Positions 26,502-35,236 of a DNA stretch of 64,000 bases are shown here, in pieces (position 1 is the stretch's first letter; each line of letters opens with the position of its first letter). Origin of the DNA: Acidobacteriota bacterium (GTDB lineage: Bacteria; Acidobacteriota; Terriglobia; Acidiferrales; UBA7541); NCBI GenBank assembly GCA_021324935.1, contig JAJPIE010000023.1, positions 1-64,000 on the forward strand, read 5' to 3'. The notes beneath the pieces were generated by a model. The model saw only the letters and a list, made by a program, of their open reading frames with translations, had not been told where the DNA came from and did not search any database. Made by a program: the position numbers and the translations under genes.

Positions 26502-27349
26502 GAATCGTCGTCAAATTCGCGGGCGCGCTGCTGGAGGACACGGCCGCGGTCCGCTCGCTCGCGAAGCAGGTCGCAGCGCTGGGCGAGCGCAAGCACGAAA
26601 TCCTCGTTGTCCATGGTGGCGGCCGCATCTTCACCAATACCCTTAAGCGCATAGGCATAGAGAGCAAGTTTGTCGGCGGCCTGCGCGTCACGGACAAAGA
26701 GACGCGCGACGCGGCTGTGATGGTCTTCGCCGGCCTTCTCAACAAGCAGCTTTCCGCGGCGATCACCGCGGAGGGCCAGCCCGCCATCGGCATTTGCGCC
26801 GCCGACGCCGCTTGCTTCTCGGCCTCGCCGCTCGTGCATAACGACGTCGAAGGCCGCCTTGGCTACGTCGGCTACCTCACCAGCCTCAACGTCCGCTTTC
26901 TCGAATCCCTTTGGAAGTCAAACCTTCTGCCCGTCGCCGCGTGCCTCGGCCTTGGCGCGGACAACGAACTCTACAACATCAATGCCGACCACATGGCCGC
27001 CGCCTGCGCCGAATTTATCGAAGCGGATCACCTGATCTACCTCACCGACGTGGCTGGCGTCCTCGATGGCGAAAAGGTCTTGTCCGCCATCTCCTGCGAA
27101 GAGGTAGACACCTTGATCCACTCGCGCGTGGTCTCCGGCGGCATGATCCTGAAACTCGAAGCCGCCAAACGCGCATTGCAGGGTGGCGTCCGTGAAGTGC
27201 ACATCGTCGGCGGCAACTCCGCCGCCACCGCTCTATCGGCAAACCGCTTCGTGCAAAACCCGTCGAAAAGCGGCATTTCCAATCTTCCAGGAACCCGTGT
27301 TTTGCGGGAACCCATTTCCGCCGGCCAGTTCGCCAGCGCGGCATTTTAA
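26498..27349 (+). CDS. argB: acetylglutamate kinase
   Basis: A 283-residue amino-acid kinase phosphorylating N-acetylglutamate, usually the arginine-feedback step. Visible motifs are VVHGGGRIF, FVGGLRVTDKETRDAAVM, NINADHMAAACAEF and YLTDVAGVLDGEK. The N-terminal glycine-rich loop reads KFAGALLED where most acetylglutamate kinases have a double glycine after the Lys-x pair, a divergence worth noting. The start overlaps argC by four bases. The protein is otherwise of standard length and likely functional. Confidence 0.93.
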   Translation: MRIVVKFAGALLEDTAAVRSLAKQVAALGERKHEILVVHGGGRIFTNTLKRIGIESKFVGGLRVTDKETRDAAVMVFAGLLNKQLSAAITAEGQPAIGICAADAACFSASPLVHNDVEGRLGYVGYLTSLNVRFLESLWKSNLLPVAACLGLGADNELYNINADHMAAACAEFIEADHLIYLTDVAGVLDGEKVLSAISCEEVDTLIHSRVVSGGMILKLEAAKRALQGGVREVHIVGGNSAATALSANRFVQNPSKSGISNLPGTRVLREPISAGQFASAAF

Positions 27350-27373
27350 ACGCAAGGAAACTCGGAGAATCAC

Positions 27374-28318
27374 ATGACCACAACTCTCACATTGCCCGTC
27401 GCTGTCACCAAGGACCTCCTCACCGGCGCCGAATGGAGCCCCGCGGATGCCCGCGACCTGCTCCAGCGCTCCGCGGACATCAAGGCCCGCCCCGCCAAAT
27501 ACGCCTCCACGCTGTGCGGCAAGCACATCGCCCTCATCTTCGAGAAGCCCTCTCTGCGCACCCGCGTCACCTTCGAGGTGGGCATCCAGAGCATGGGCGG
27601 CTTCGTGGTTTTTCTCGACCACACCCAGGCGCGGCTCGGCGAGCGCGAGTCGATTCCCGACGTGGCCCGCAACCTCGAGCGCTGGGTGCAGGGCATCGTC
27701 GCGCGCGTCTACGAGCAGCGCGTCCTCGACGAAATGGCGGGGAACATTTCGATTCCCGTCATCAATGCCCTCTCCGATAAATTTCACCCCTGCCAGGCGC
27801 TCGCCGACTTTTTTACCCTCGAGGAGAAGTTCGGCTCGCTCAAGGGCCTGAAGCTCGCCTACGTCGGCGATGGCAACAACGTCTGCCATTCCCTGGTTTT
27901 TCTCGCGGCGCGCCTTGGCGTGCATCTCCGGATCGCCACGCCCGCCAGCTACGCGCCCGCGGAAGACGTCCTCGCCGACGCCAAGCGCGTCGCGAAGGAA
28001 ACCAAGGCGAAGATCGAGCTCTTCACCAATTCTGTGGAAGCTGTCAGCGGCGTCCAGGCCTTCTACACCGATTCCTGGACCAGCATGGGCTTCGAAGCCG
28101 AGGAGAAGCTTCGCCGCCAGGTTTTCAAGTCCTATCAGGTCAACCGCAAATTGATGGGCCAGGCCGGTCCGGACGCGGTCTTCATGCACTGCCTCCCGGC
28201 GCACCGCGGTCAGGAAGTGACCGACGAAGTCCTCGACGGCCCGAATTCCGTGGTCTTGCAGCAATCGGAAAACCGCATGTACGTGCAGAAGGCCATTCTG
28301 CACGCGCTCTTTACCTGA
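27374..28318 (+). CDS. argF: ornithine carbamoyltransferase
   Basis: A 314-residue transcarbamylase converting ornithine and carbamoyl phosphate to citrulline. The phosphate-binding motif is SLRTRVTFE, the HPCQ motif is FHPCQALADF, the ornithine loop is DSWTSMGFE, and the C-terminal catalytic Cys is in MHCLPAHRG. These ornithine-type residues argue against the acetylornithine or succinylornithine variants. It follows argB after 24 bases and is probably in the same transcript. Confidence 0.94.
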   Translation: MTTTLTLPVAVTKDLLTGAEWSPADARDLLQRSADIKARPAKYASTLCGKHIALIFEKPSLRTRVTFEVGIQSMGGFVVFLDHTQARLGERESIPDVARNLERWVQGIVARVYEQRVLDEMAGNISIPVINALSDKFHPCQALADFFTLEEKFGSLKGLKLAYVGDGNNVCHSLVFLAARLGVHLRIATPASYAPAEDVLADAKRVAKETKAKIELFTNSVEAVSGVQAFYTDSWTSMGFEAEEKLRRQVFKSYQVNRKLMGQAGPDAVFMHCLPAHRGQEVTDEVLDGPNSVVLQQSENRMYVQKAILHALFT

Positions 28319-28363
28319 TATCGTGTTTGTTCACTAGAAGCTGTCTCATAAGTGAGGGCATCG

Positions 28364-28434
28364 GAGGTCGGAGCTTCAGCTCCGACATTGACATTAAGGT
28401 CCGGCAACAACAGGGCTTTAGCCTCTGAGGAAAT
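28364..28434 (+). repeat. hairpin-pair intergenic element, copy A (upstream of argG)
   Basis: GTCGGAGCTTCAGCTCCGAC (28367-28386) is an 8-bp stem with a TTCA loop. After 26 bases comes AGGGCTTTAGCCTCTGAGGAAA, a second small stem-loop. The same order and sequence pattern recurs at 29745-29812 on the other side of argG, in the same orientation. Copies outside the window are expected but unseen. Confidence 0.7.
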
Positions 28435-28488
28435 GATTTTCTTTCATTGTTCCTATTTATGAGCTGACTTCCAAGGAGAAAAGAAAGA

Positions 28489-29712
28489 GTGAATTCGCAA
28501 TTGCAGAAGCCCAAAAAAGTAGTGCTCGCCTATTCCGGAGGCCTCGATACCTCCATCATCATTCCCTGGCTGCGCGAAAATTACGGCTGCGAGGTTATCG
28601 CCATGATTGGCGACGTGGGCCAGCAGGAGGATCTGCAGGCCGCGTACAAAAAAGCCCTGGCTACCGGCGCCACTTCCGCCTATATCGAAGATCTCCGCGA
28701 GGAGTTCATCCGTGACTACATCTGGCCCACCCTCCGCGCCGGCGCAGTCTACGAGCACACCTACCTGCTGGGCACTTCCATGGCCCGGCCCGTCATCGCC
28801 AAGCGCCAGGCCGAACTTGCCTTGAAACTGGGCGCCGACGGCCTCTCCCATGGCTGCACCGGCAAGGGCAACGACCAGGTTCGCTTCGAACTCGCTTACA
28901 AAGCCATCGCGCCCAATCTCCAGATCATCGCGCCGTGGCGCGAATGGGATATCGATTCGCGCGAAGACGCCATCGCCTACGCCGAAAAGCACAACGTGCA
29001 GGTCGAGCAAAGCAAAAAGAACATCTACAGCCGCGACCGTAACATCTGGCACCTCAGCCACGAAGGCGGCGAACTCGAAGACCCCGCCAACGCGCCCAGC
29101 GAAGCCATGTGGCAGTGGGTCGTCTCGCCAGACAACGCTCCGTCCACTCCGGAGGAAGTCGAGATCGGGTTCGAAACCGGTACGCCGGTTTCGGTCAACG
29201 GCAAAAAGCTCGGCCCGATCGATCTGTTGAACACCTTGAACGATATTGCCGCGAAACACGGCATCGGCCGCACCGACCTGGTCGAAAACCGCCTCGTCGG
29301 CATGAAATCGCGCGGCGCGTATGAAACCCCAGGCGGCACTCTGCTCGTCACCGCGCATCGCGAACTCGAGCGCCTCACCGTGGATCGCGAAACCGCGCAT
29401 TTCCAGCAAGCGCTTTCCGTGCGCTATGCCGAACTCGTCTACTACGGCCTGTGGTTCTCTCCGCTTCGCGAAGCCCTCGACGCGTTCTTCAACGTTGCCC
29501 AGCAGCGCGTCACCGGTTCCGTCGGCCTGAAACTCTGGAAGGGCACGCTCAATGTCACCAAGCGCCTTTCGCCCTACTCGCTCTATCGCGCCGACCTCGC
29601 CAGCTTTACGATGGGGCGCTACAACCCGAAGGACGCCGAAGGCTTCATTAATTTGTTCGCGCTTCCGGTGACGGTGCGACCAAAAGCCAAAGCCGAAGGT
29701 AGCAATTCGTAA
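28489..29712 (+). CDS. argG: argininosuccinate synthase
   Basis: A 407-residue enzyme joining citrulline and aspartate with ATP. The P-loop SGGLDTSI is at residues 16-23. [22 protein letters not shown] and [15 protein letters not shown] are family signatures. The GTG start at 28489 has AAGGAG about ten bases upstream. It lies 170 bases after argF, and this gap and the one after it each carry a hairpin-pair repeat element, so argG may be separately controlled from argC-B-F. Confidence 0.96.
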   Translation: MNSQLQKPKKVVLAYSGGLDTSIIIPWLRENYGCEVIAMIGDVGQQEDLQAAYKKALATGATSAYIEDLREEFIRDYIWPTLRAGAVYEHTYLLGTSMARPVIAKRQAELALKLGADGLSHGCTGKGNDQVRFELAYKAIAPNLQIIAPWREWDIDSREDAIAYAEKHNVQVEQSKKNIYSRDRNIWHLSHEGGELEDPANAPSEAMWQWVVSPDNAPSTPEEVEIGFETGTPVSVNGKKLGPIDLLNTLNDIAAKHGIGRTDLVENRLVGMKSRGAYETPGGTLLVTAHRELERLTVDRETAHFQQALSVRYAELVYYGLWFSPLREALDAFFNVAQQRVTGSVGLKLWKGTLNVTKRLSPYSLYRADLASFTMGRYNPKDAEGFINLFALPVTVRPKAKAEGSNS

Positions 29713-29744
29713 AGACAGTTGTAAGTCATACGTTGAAAGTCATT

Positions 29745-29812
29745 AGGAGGTGGGGGCTTCAGCCCCCACGTATCCTGTTTGTCTGAGTCGGGGCTTTAGC
29801 CCCTGAAGAAAG
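29745..29812 (+). repeat. hairpin-pair intergenic element, copy B (downstream of argG)
   Basis: GTGGGGGCTTCAGCCCCCAC (29750-29769) is an 8-bp stem with a TTCA loop. Twenty bases later GGGGCTTTAGCCCC (29790-29803) forms a second stem, ending CTGAAGAAA. It matches copy A at the loops and flanks while stem bases have changed in a compensating way, which indicates that base pairing is conserved. Confidence 0.7.
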
Positions 29813-29884
29813 CTTTTGAGATTTGACCGCTATCGAGTTCGAAATTTTTTGCTCTTACTAAGAACTAACGGCTAAAACTTCTCT

Positions 29885-31294
29885 ATGTCTCAACGTAAAG
29901 ACGATCGGCTCTGGGGCGGGCGCTTCCAAAACGCGCCTGACAAACATTTCGACGCGTTCCAGCGTTCCCTCGCGTTCGATCGCCGCCTGCTCCCCTACGA
30001 AATCGCCGTGGACCGCGCCTGGGCCAAGGCTTTGCAGGGTGTGGGCATTTTCACCGAAACAGAAGTCCGCCAAACTCTCGCGGCCCTCGACAAAATCGCC
30101 GCGCGCGCGACAACCGACAAGGCCTGGATCGATTCGTCAACCGCGGAAGACGTCCACCAATTCGTCGAAAACGCCCTGGTCGAAGAACTCGGCCCCCTCG
30201 GCTGGAAACTCCACACCGGCCGCAGCCGCAACGAACTTGTCGCCACCGATTTTCGCCTTTTTGTCATCGATGCCTCCGCGGATATCCGCAAGGCTCTTCT
30301 CGCCCTCTTGAACGCATTCCTGCTTCAGGCCAGAGCGAATTTGAAACTTCCCATGGCCGGCATGACCCACATGCAGCACGCTCAGCCGATTCTGCTTTCT
30401 CATTTCCTGATGGCGCACGCCGAAGCGTTTTCCCGCGATCTGTCCCGCCTGCAAAACGCCGCCGCAAGCGCCGACGCGTGCCCCATGGGCTCTGGGGCCC
30501 TCGCAGGCTGCTCCTTCCCCGTCGACCGTAACGCCATTGCCGGCGATCTCGGTTTTTCGAAAATCACGCCAAACAGCCTTGATGCGGTCAGCGACCGTGA
30601 CTTCGCCCTCGACTATCTCTTCGCCCTCTCCGGGATCGCCACGCACCTCTCCCGCCTAGCCGAAGATTTCGTCGTGTTCGCCTCGCAGGAATTTTCCTAT
30701 GTCATTCTTCCGGACGAATATTCCACCGGCAGCAGCCTGATGCCGCAAAAGAAAAATCCCGATTCCTGGGAGCTTCTGCGCGGCAAGACCGGCCGCATCA
30801 CCGCCACTCTCTTCAGCCTGCTCACCACCATGAAAGGCCTGCCGACGAGTTACCAGCGCGACCTGCAGGAAGATAAGGAAGCCCTCTTCGCGGCGCACGA
30901 CCAGATGGAAGAGATGCTCTGGGTCGCGCGAGGCGCGCTCTCGGCTGCAAAATTCCGCGCCGATCGCCTCGGCGCTATCGTTTCGAATCCTGCTTTGTTG
31001 GCTACCGACGCCGCTGATTATCTGGTTCATCGCGGCGTGCCCTTCCGGCAGGCTCACGATCTGGTGGGGAAACTTCTTCGCGAAGCGGAAAACCAGGGAA
31101 AATCCTGGACCCAACTCCCGCTCGCCGACATCCGGAAAATCTCGCCGCTCTTTCGCGAGGATTTCCTGCCGGGCCTTTCCGTCGAAAATGCCATCTCCTC
31201 CAAGGCCGTTCCCGGAGGCACTTCGGAATCTTCCGTTCGCGCCGCCATTGCGCAGCTCGAACAAAAACTCAATCAGATGGAGAATCAGCCATGA
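29885..31294 (+). CDS. argH: argininosuccinate lyase
   Basis: A 469-residue fumarase/aspartase-superfamily enzyme that splits argininosuccinate to arginine and fumarate. LWGGRFQNAPDKHFDAFQ begins the fold, HTGRSRNELVATDFR and THMQHAQPI hold catalytic residues, and the flexible loop GSSLMPQKKNPDSWE is the superfamily signature. It follows argG across the hairpin element and precedes argJ by about 100 bases, completing the late steps of the pathway. Confidence 0.96.
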   Translation: MSQRKDDRLWGGRFQNAPDKHFDAFQRSLAFDRRLLPYEIAVDRAWAKALQGVGIFTETEVRQTLAALDKIAARATTDKAWIDSSTAEDVHQFVENALVEELGPLGWKLHTGRSRNELVATDFRLFVIDASADIRKALLALLNAFLLQARANLKLPMAGMTHMQHAQPILLSHFLMAHAEAFSRDLSRLQNAAASADACPMGSGALAGCSFPVDRNAIAGDLGFSKITPNSLDAVSDRDFALDYLFALSGIATHLSRLAEDFVVFASQEFSYVILPDEYSTGSSLMPQKKNPDSWELLRGKTGRITATLFSLLTTMKGLPTSYQRDLQEDKEALFAAHDQMEEMLWVARGALSAAKFRADRLGAIVSNPALLATDAADYLVHRGVPFRQAHDLVGKLLREAENQGKSWTQLPLADIRKISPLFREDFLPGLSVENAISSKAVPGGTSESSVRAAIAQLEQKLNQMENQP

Positions 31295-31396
31295 GCCTGT
31301 CGTCTAGCATCTTTACCCTGCACACCGCAACGCATCGCGCGGAGGATCGGAGGTCCCTTCCGTGAGCATGATCCCCGCTTTGCGGACCACGATTCG

Positions 31397-32611
31397 ATGA
31401 AACACGCCCTCTCCGAAGCCGCTCTGCCACGCGGATTCCGCTTTTCGGCCACCGCTTGCGGCCTGAAAAAGACCGGCGCGCTGGACCTCGCCCTGCTCTC
31501 CAGCGACGTTCCTGCTTCCGCCGCCGCCGTCTTCACCAAAAATCTCGTCGTCGCCGCTCCGGTCACCGTCTCCAAAGCCAACCTGCGCGCCTCGAAAGGC
31601 CGCATGCGCGCCGTGATCGTCAACGCCGGCAACGCCAATTGCGCGACCGGTGGAGCGGGCTACGCCGTTTCCGTCAGAACCGTCGAAGAAACCGCGCGCC
31701 GCCTGCTTTGCCATCCCAGGGAAGTCTTCGTCTGTTCCACCGGCGTCATCGGCGTGCCCCTTCCCCTTGAAAAGATTCTTCGCGCGCTGCCGGGCATCGT
31801 GCAAAATCGCCGCCCCTCGGCGCGCTCGTTCGCGGAACTCTCGCTCGCGATCTGCACCACGGACACGCGCCCCAAAACCGCCTCCGGCAGCTTCAAGATG
31901 GCGGGCAAGCGTGTGCATCTGGTCGGCTGCGCCAAGGGCGCCGGCATGATTCATCCGAACATGGCCACCACGCTGGCCTTCGTTGTCACCGATGCCGCCA
32001 TTTCGCCTTCATTGCTCCAAAAGACGCTCAAAGACGTCACGCATCGCACGTTCAACTCCATCACCATCGACGGCGACACTTCCACCAACGATACTTTGCT
32101 GGTTCTTGCCAACGGCGAATCCGGCGCCCCGGCGATCAAACCCAATTCCAGTGCCCATCGCGCCTTCCAGAAGGCGCTCGAGGAAGTTTGCCGCTCCCTT
32201 GCTTTGCAGATTGTCGCCGATGGGGAAGGCGCGCAGCGCGTCATCGAAATCGTCGTGCGCGGCGCGAAAAGCGAAGCCGCTGCCCGCCAGATTGGGCAAA
32301 CCATCGCCACTTCACCCTTGGTGAAGACCGCCTTCGCCGGCGGCGATCCCAACTGGGGCCGCATCTTCGCCGCCGCCGGCCGTTCCGGCGTGAACTTCGA
32401 TCCCGATCTCGTAGACATACACATGGCGGGCATTCCCGTGCTGCGCCGCGGCCAGCCCCTCGATTTCAACGAGCGCGTCGCCAGCAATCGCCTGCTCGAA
32501 AAGCACGTCCAGCTCATCGTGGATCTCCACGCCGGCCGTGCCTCCGCCACCTATTACACCTGCGACTTCACCGCGGAATACGTCCGCATCAACGCCAGCT
32601 ACCGCACCTAG
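31397..32611 (+). CDS. argJ: glutamate N-acetyltransferase / ornithine acetyltransferase
   Basis: A 404-residue enzyme that moves the acetyl group from acetylornithine to glutamate (the recycling route). It self-cleaves before a conserved Thr, seen here in KGAGMIHPNMATTLAFVVTD (near residue 195). IDGDTSTNDT and GDPNWGRIFAAAGRSG are further signatures. Whether it also uses acetyl-CoA cannot be judged. Its presence implies an acetyl-ornithine intermediate, so the missing argD must lie elsewhere in the genome. Confidence 0.95.
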   Translation: MKHALSEAALPRGFRFSATACGLKKTGALDLALLSSDVPASAAAVFTKNLVVAAPVTVSKANLRASKGRMRAVIVNAGNANCATGGAGYAVSVRTVEETARRLLCHPREVFVCSTGVIGVPLPLEKILRALPGIVQNRRPSARSFAELSLAICTTDTRPKTASGSFKMAGKRVHLVGCAKGAGMIHPNMATTLAFVVTDAAISPSLLQKTLKDVTHRTFNSITIDGDTSTNDTLLVLANGESGAPAIKPNSSAHRAFQKALEEVCRSLALQIVADGEGAQRVIEIVVRGAKSEAAARQIGQTIATSPLVKTAFAGGDPNWGRIFAAAGRSGVNFDPDLVDIHMAGIPVLRRGQPLDFNERVASNRLLEKHVQLIVDLHAGRASATYYTCDFTAEYVRINASYRT

Positions 32612-32960
32612 TGTCGGGTGGGGAGTGCGGCGGCTGAACGCCGCTTTCTGCGCCGAAGCTCGCTTCGGCAACCACTTCATTTCTTCGCAAGATCGCGAAC
32701 TACATTCAGGATAATCCTAAGCGCACCGGTCTGCTCAACTGGTCCTGGGTCGAAGTCTTTTCCTAGCGCCATTTCGCAGCGCCGGCTTCCAGCAGGCGCT
32801 TCTCTTGCCACCACCCGTAGGACGGCCGGCGCATCCCCTCACCCCGCAGTGAACCAGAAGTCGAAGCCCGCAAGCCCGGCGCACGGGCCGGCTGTCACCT
32901 CGACCTACTCATTCAAACTTACCAGGAGCCATCCAAGTATCGGCGCGATTCGCAGAACGG
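32612..32960. other. intergenic region with hairpins after argJ
   Basis: Two strong stem-loops stand close to the argJ stop: GCGGCG-GCTGAA-CGCCGC (32627-32644) and GCCGAAGC-TC-GCTTCGGC (32652-32669). A short reading frame from about 32661 to 32765 (KIANYIQDNPKRTGLL near its end) recalls the C-terminus of some transposases but is too short to name. The rest shows no gene. Confidence 0.4.
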
Positions 32961-32999
32961 AAAAATAAAATGGCCAGGAGGAGAACCGCCCCCCTGGCC
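32961..32999 (-). terminator. rho-independent terminator of the phosphoesterase gene
   Basis: On the minus strand GGCCAGG (32999-32993) pairs with CCTGGCC (32978-32972) around a GC-rich loop, and is followed at once by ATTTTATTTTT. It lies 24 bases after the stop of the gene at 33023-34057. Confidence 0.8.
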
Positions 33000-33022
33000 G
33001 CTTGCCTGTTTGATGAAAGTAT

Positions 33023-34057
33023 CTACCAGCCACCGACGGGACCGGCCAGGTCGCGCATCGGACGAACGTTCTTCCGGTCACAAGTGTTAGCCAGACACCC
33101 GAGGTGCCAACTATCCTCGATGGTCGCCAGGATGGAGTAGTGATTAAAAGCGTCATTGGAGCTCCGAGCAAAGCGAAGGGCGTTAGAAATGACCAGCGTC
33201 ACCACGTGGCCGCCCCCGGGATTTGCGTTGCAACACCCGCTGGTGTCCCCGAATCCATCGGGGCCGGTGCCGGTGTAATCGCTTTCATCCCAAGTAATAA
33301 AAATAACGGAATTGCCGGTCCATGCATTGGAAGACATGATGGCGTTGACAGTGCTGAGAAGAAACGTATCGCCCGCAGAAATTAAGGGCTGGACCTGCGA
33401 ATAATCACACGGATCAGCGGGGGTCGCGCCTCGCCCGTGCATGTCGTGACACTGGTCGGGGCTGATCCAGACATAGTTGGGAACGGTGTTGTTGGCGAGG
33501 TCGGTCGCGAGTTGGCTGAAGTCGACTATGTTGGCAACGCGTGCCGGATTGCTCTGCACATCCTTATAGGTGATAAACGGATTATGCTTGCGCTCATAGA
33601 GTTGGTTGCCACAAGAGTGATCGAGCGGAGTGGTACAAAGCGAATAGGACTGCATATAAGCTTTCCAGGATTTCCCGCTAGCTTCCAATTGGTCCACCAC
33701 GTTGGGGACATCTATGGTGGTGTCATTGTCATCGGCCACTCCATTTGTCGACCCGGAAGTAGAGGCGATGTAGTTGGGCTGGCTCGGATGTGTGACACCG
33801 TAATAGTTTGTCGCGAGACCTGTGGTGGCGGCGGCGAAGTTGATGAAAGGTGCGTTCGGATTACCAATCAGGGTGTTGTAACCGGTGTTCTCCATCATGA
33901 TGATGAAAACGTGATCGAAGCCGTGATGGTCACGGTCACTATCATGGGCGGAAAGACCCGTCGGCATGGACGGTACCGCGAGCGTACCTATGACTCCACC
34001 TAAGAGTGCCAAACGAGCGGTGCGCCCGAATGACCGGAAGAAATGTTGAATCTTCAA
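33023..34057 (-). CDS. secreted phosphoesterase (acid phosphatase / phospholipase C family)
   Basis: A 344-residue exported protein of the PF04185 phosphoesterase family. The signal peptide spans about residues 12-38. FDHVFIIMMENTGYNTLIGNP carries the metal-binding N-terminal motif with its catalytic-site Glu-Asn. GVTHPSQPNYIASTSG, NYVWISPDQCHDMHG and FITWDESD are the later metal-ligand motifs. AAGGAGG precedes the ATG and a terminator follows the gene, so it is monocistronic. It probably releases phosphate from organic esters outside the cytoplasm. The exact substrate is unknown. Confidence 0.9.
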   Translation of the reverse strand: MKIQHFFRSFGRTARLALLGGVIGTLAVPSMPTGLSAHDSDRDHHGFDHVFIIMMENTGYNTLIGNPNAPFINFAAATTGLATNYYGVTHPSQPNYIASTSGSTNGVADDNDTTIDVPNVVDQLEASGKSWKAYMQSYSLCTTPLDHSCGNQLYERKHNPFITYKDVQSNPARVANIVDFSQLATDLANNTVPNYVWISPDQCHDMHGRGATPADPCDYSQVQPLISAGDTFLLSTVNAIMSSNAWTGNSVIFITWDESDYTGTGPDGFGDTSGCCNANPGGGHVVTLVISNALRFARSSNDAFNHYSILATIEDSWHLGCLANTCDRKNVRPMRDLAGPVGGW

Positions 34058-34383
34058 GGAAATCCTCCTTGTCTAGAAATGCGGTTAGTTTTTTGCAGTA
34101 CGCACTTCGCAGACTGTTCATCGTCCCTGTGGAAGCACGTGAGTGGTGCAATTCTAGTGCTCCAGGAGGCAAAGTCAAGCCACTTCGAAGAGGAACTCAG
34201 TATTCCGGAGCGGCGGGCTTGGATGGAGAACTCCTGGTACGCCACGTTCAGTGCAGTCGGGGAAAACCCAGGGAACAGAACGGTTCCAAGAAAGCTATCC
34301 AGCATTTCCGAAGCCCAGTTTGCTTGCGCGGGATCAGCAGTGAGGCTTTCTTGGCCGTGTGCAGCCCCACGCATTGAGCACTC
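34058..34383. other. intergenic region between phosphoesterase and broken greB
   Basis: The part next to 34057 should hold the phosphoesterase promoter (the ribosome-binding AAGGAGG is at about 34067-34073). Several short frames are open on both strands, but none shows protein features. No repeat or RNA is recognised. Confidence 0.4.
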
Positions 34384-35116
34384 TCAGGGATCCGCCGCAG
34401 TGAACTCGCTCACCCGGCCTCGCATGGACGGCGCGGGTTGCCCCTGAGGGCATAGCGTGCAAAGACTACAAGGATCGGAGGCAAGCTCAGAGTCGGCCCG
34501 CCCCGTCTGGCGTTCGACCTTGGGCTTCGACTGAGCTCCTGGCGGTTCGCGGAAGGGTTCCATCGGAATCGGCGCATACTCGACCTCGATGATCTCGAGA
34601 TGCTCTGTCTTTGCTGGCGCGCAGCTCAACGTGATCGCCGGGGCTCGCCTTCATCAGCGCATTGGCGAGCGGCGAGCGCCAGCTGATGTAGCCGCGTTCC
34701 AGTTCCACTTGGTCGATGCCTACAATCGAAACGACGTGTTCGAGACCGGCGGCGTCCTTGTAGGTCACGGTAGCGCCGAAGAAAACGCGCATGGCGGCTG
34801 ACCCTTGCCGCGGAGCGCCGGGCTCGACAACCACGGCCGCGTCAATGCGCTTTGTGAGAAAGCGAATTCGCGAGTCGATCTGGCCCAACCGTCGTTTGCC
34901 CTATCGGTAGTCGGCGTTTTCGCCGCGGTCCCCGTTACTCGCAGCCCACGCCACCACGTCCGCCACTGCGGGCCGCTCACGACTCAACAGGAACACATGC
35001 TCGTCTTTCAGACGCTGCAACCCGGTCGGTGTGATGTAGCTCTTGATCGGCGGCCCCGCTTCCTCGCGCAGCGGTCCTCGGAGCGGCCGCCTTTTGAGCA
35101 TTCGCCAGTCTGTCAT
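34384..35116 (-). pseudogene. greB: greB-like transcription elongation factor, broken
   Basis: GreA/GreB-type residues can be followed through two lesions. The coiled-coil start SYITPTGLQRLKDEH...VVAWAASNGDRGENADYR stops at an in-frame TAG (34901-34903) where homologues have Tyr (DYxYGKRR). The same frame resumes with GKRRLGQIDSRIRFLTKR and the FKBP-like domain VFFGATVTYKDAAG...SPLANALMKASPGDHVELRA. Then a frameshift in a CG run near 34615-34624 (probably two bases lost) moves the end PAKTEHLEIIEVEYAP to another frame. Start 35116 has GGAG upstream. The factor would rescue backtracked RNA polymerase; two lesions suggest real decay. Confidence 0.85.
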
Positions 35117-35236
35117 AGGAAACTCCAAGGAAAAAACAATCGTGCCTCTGCGAGGCCCTGTGAAACTGATTCAGGCCTCCCCCGCATTTCTGCTCCCCTG
35201 CGCCTTCGCGTCTCTGCACGAGCGGTCCATAGAGCC

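Noticed and set aside
32618..32968. Frame of 116 codons after argJ
   Set aside because: It crosses two strong hairpins and shows no conserved pattern.
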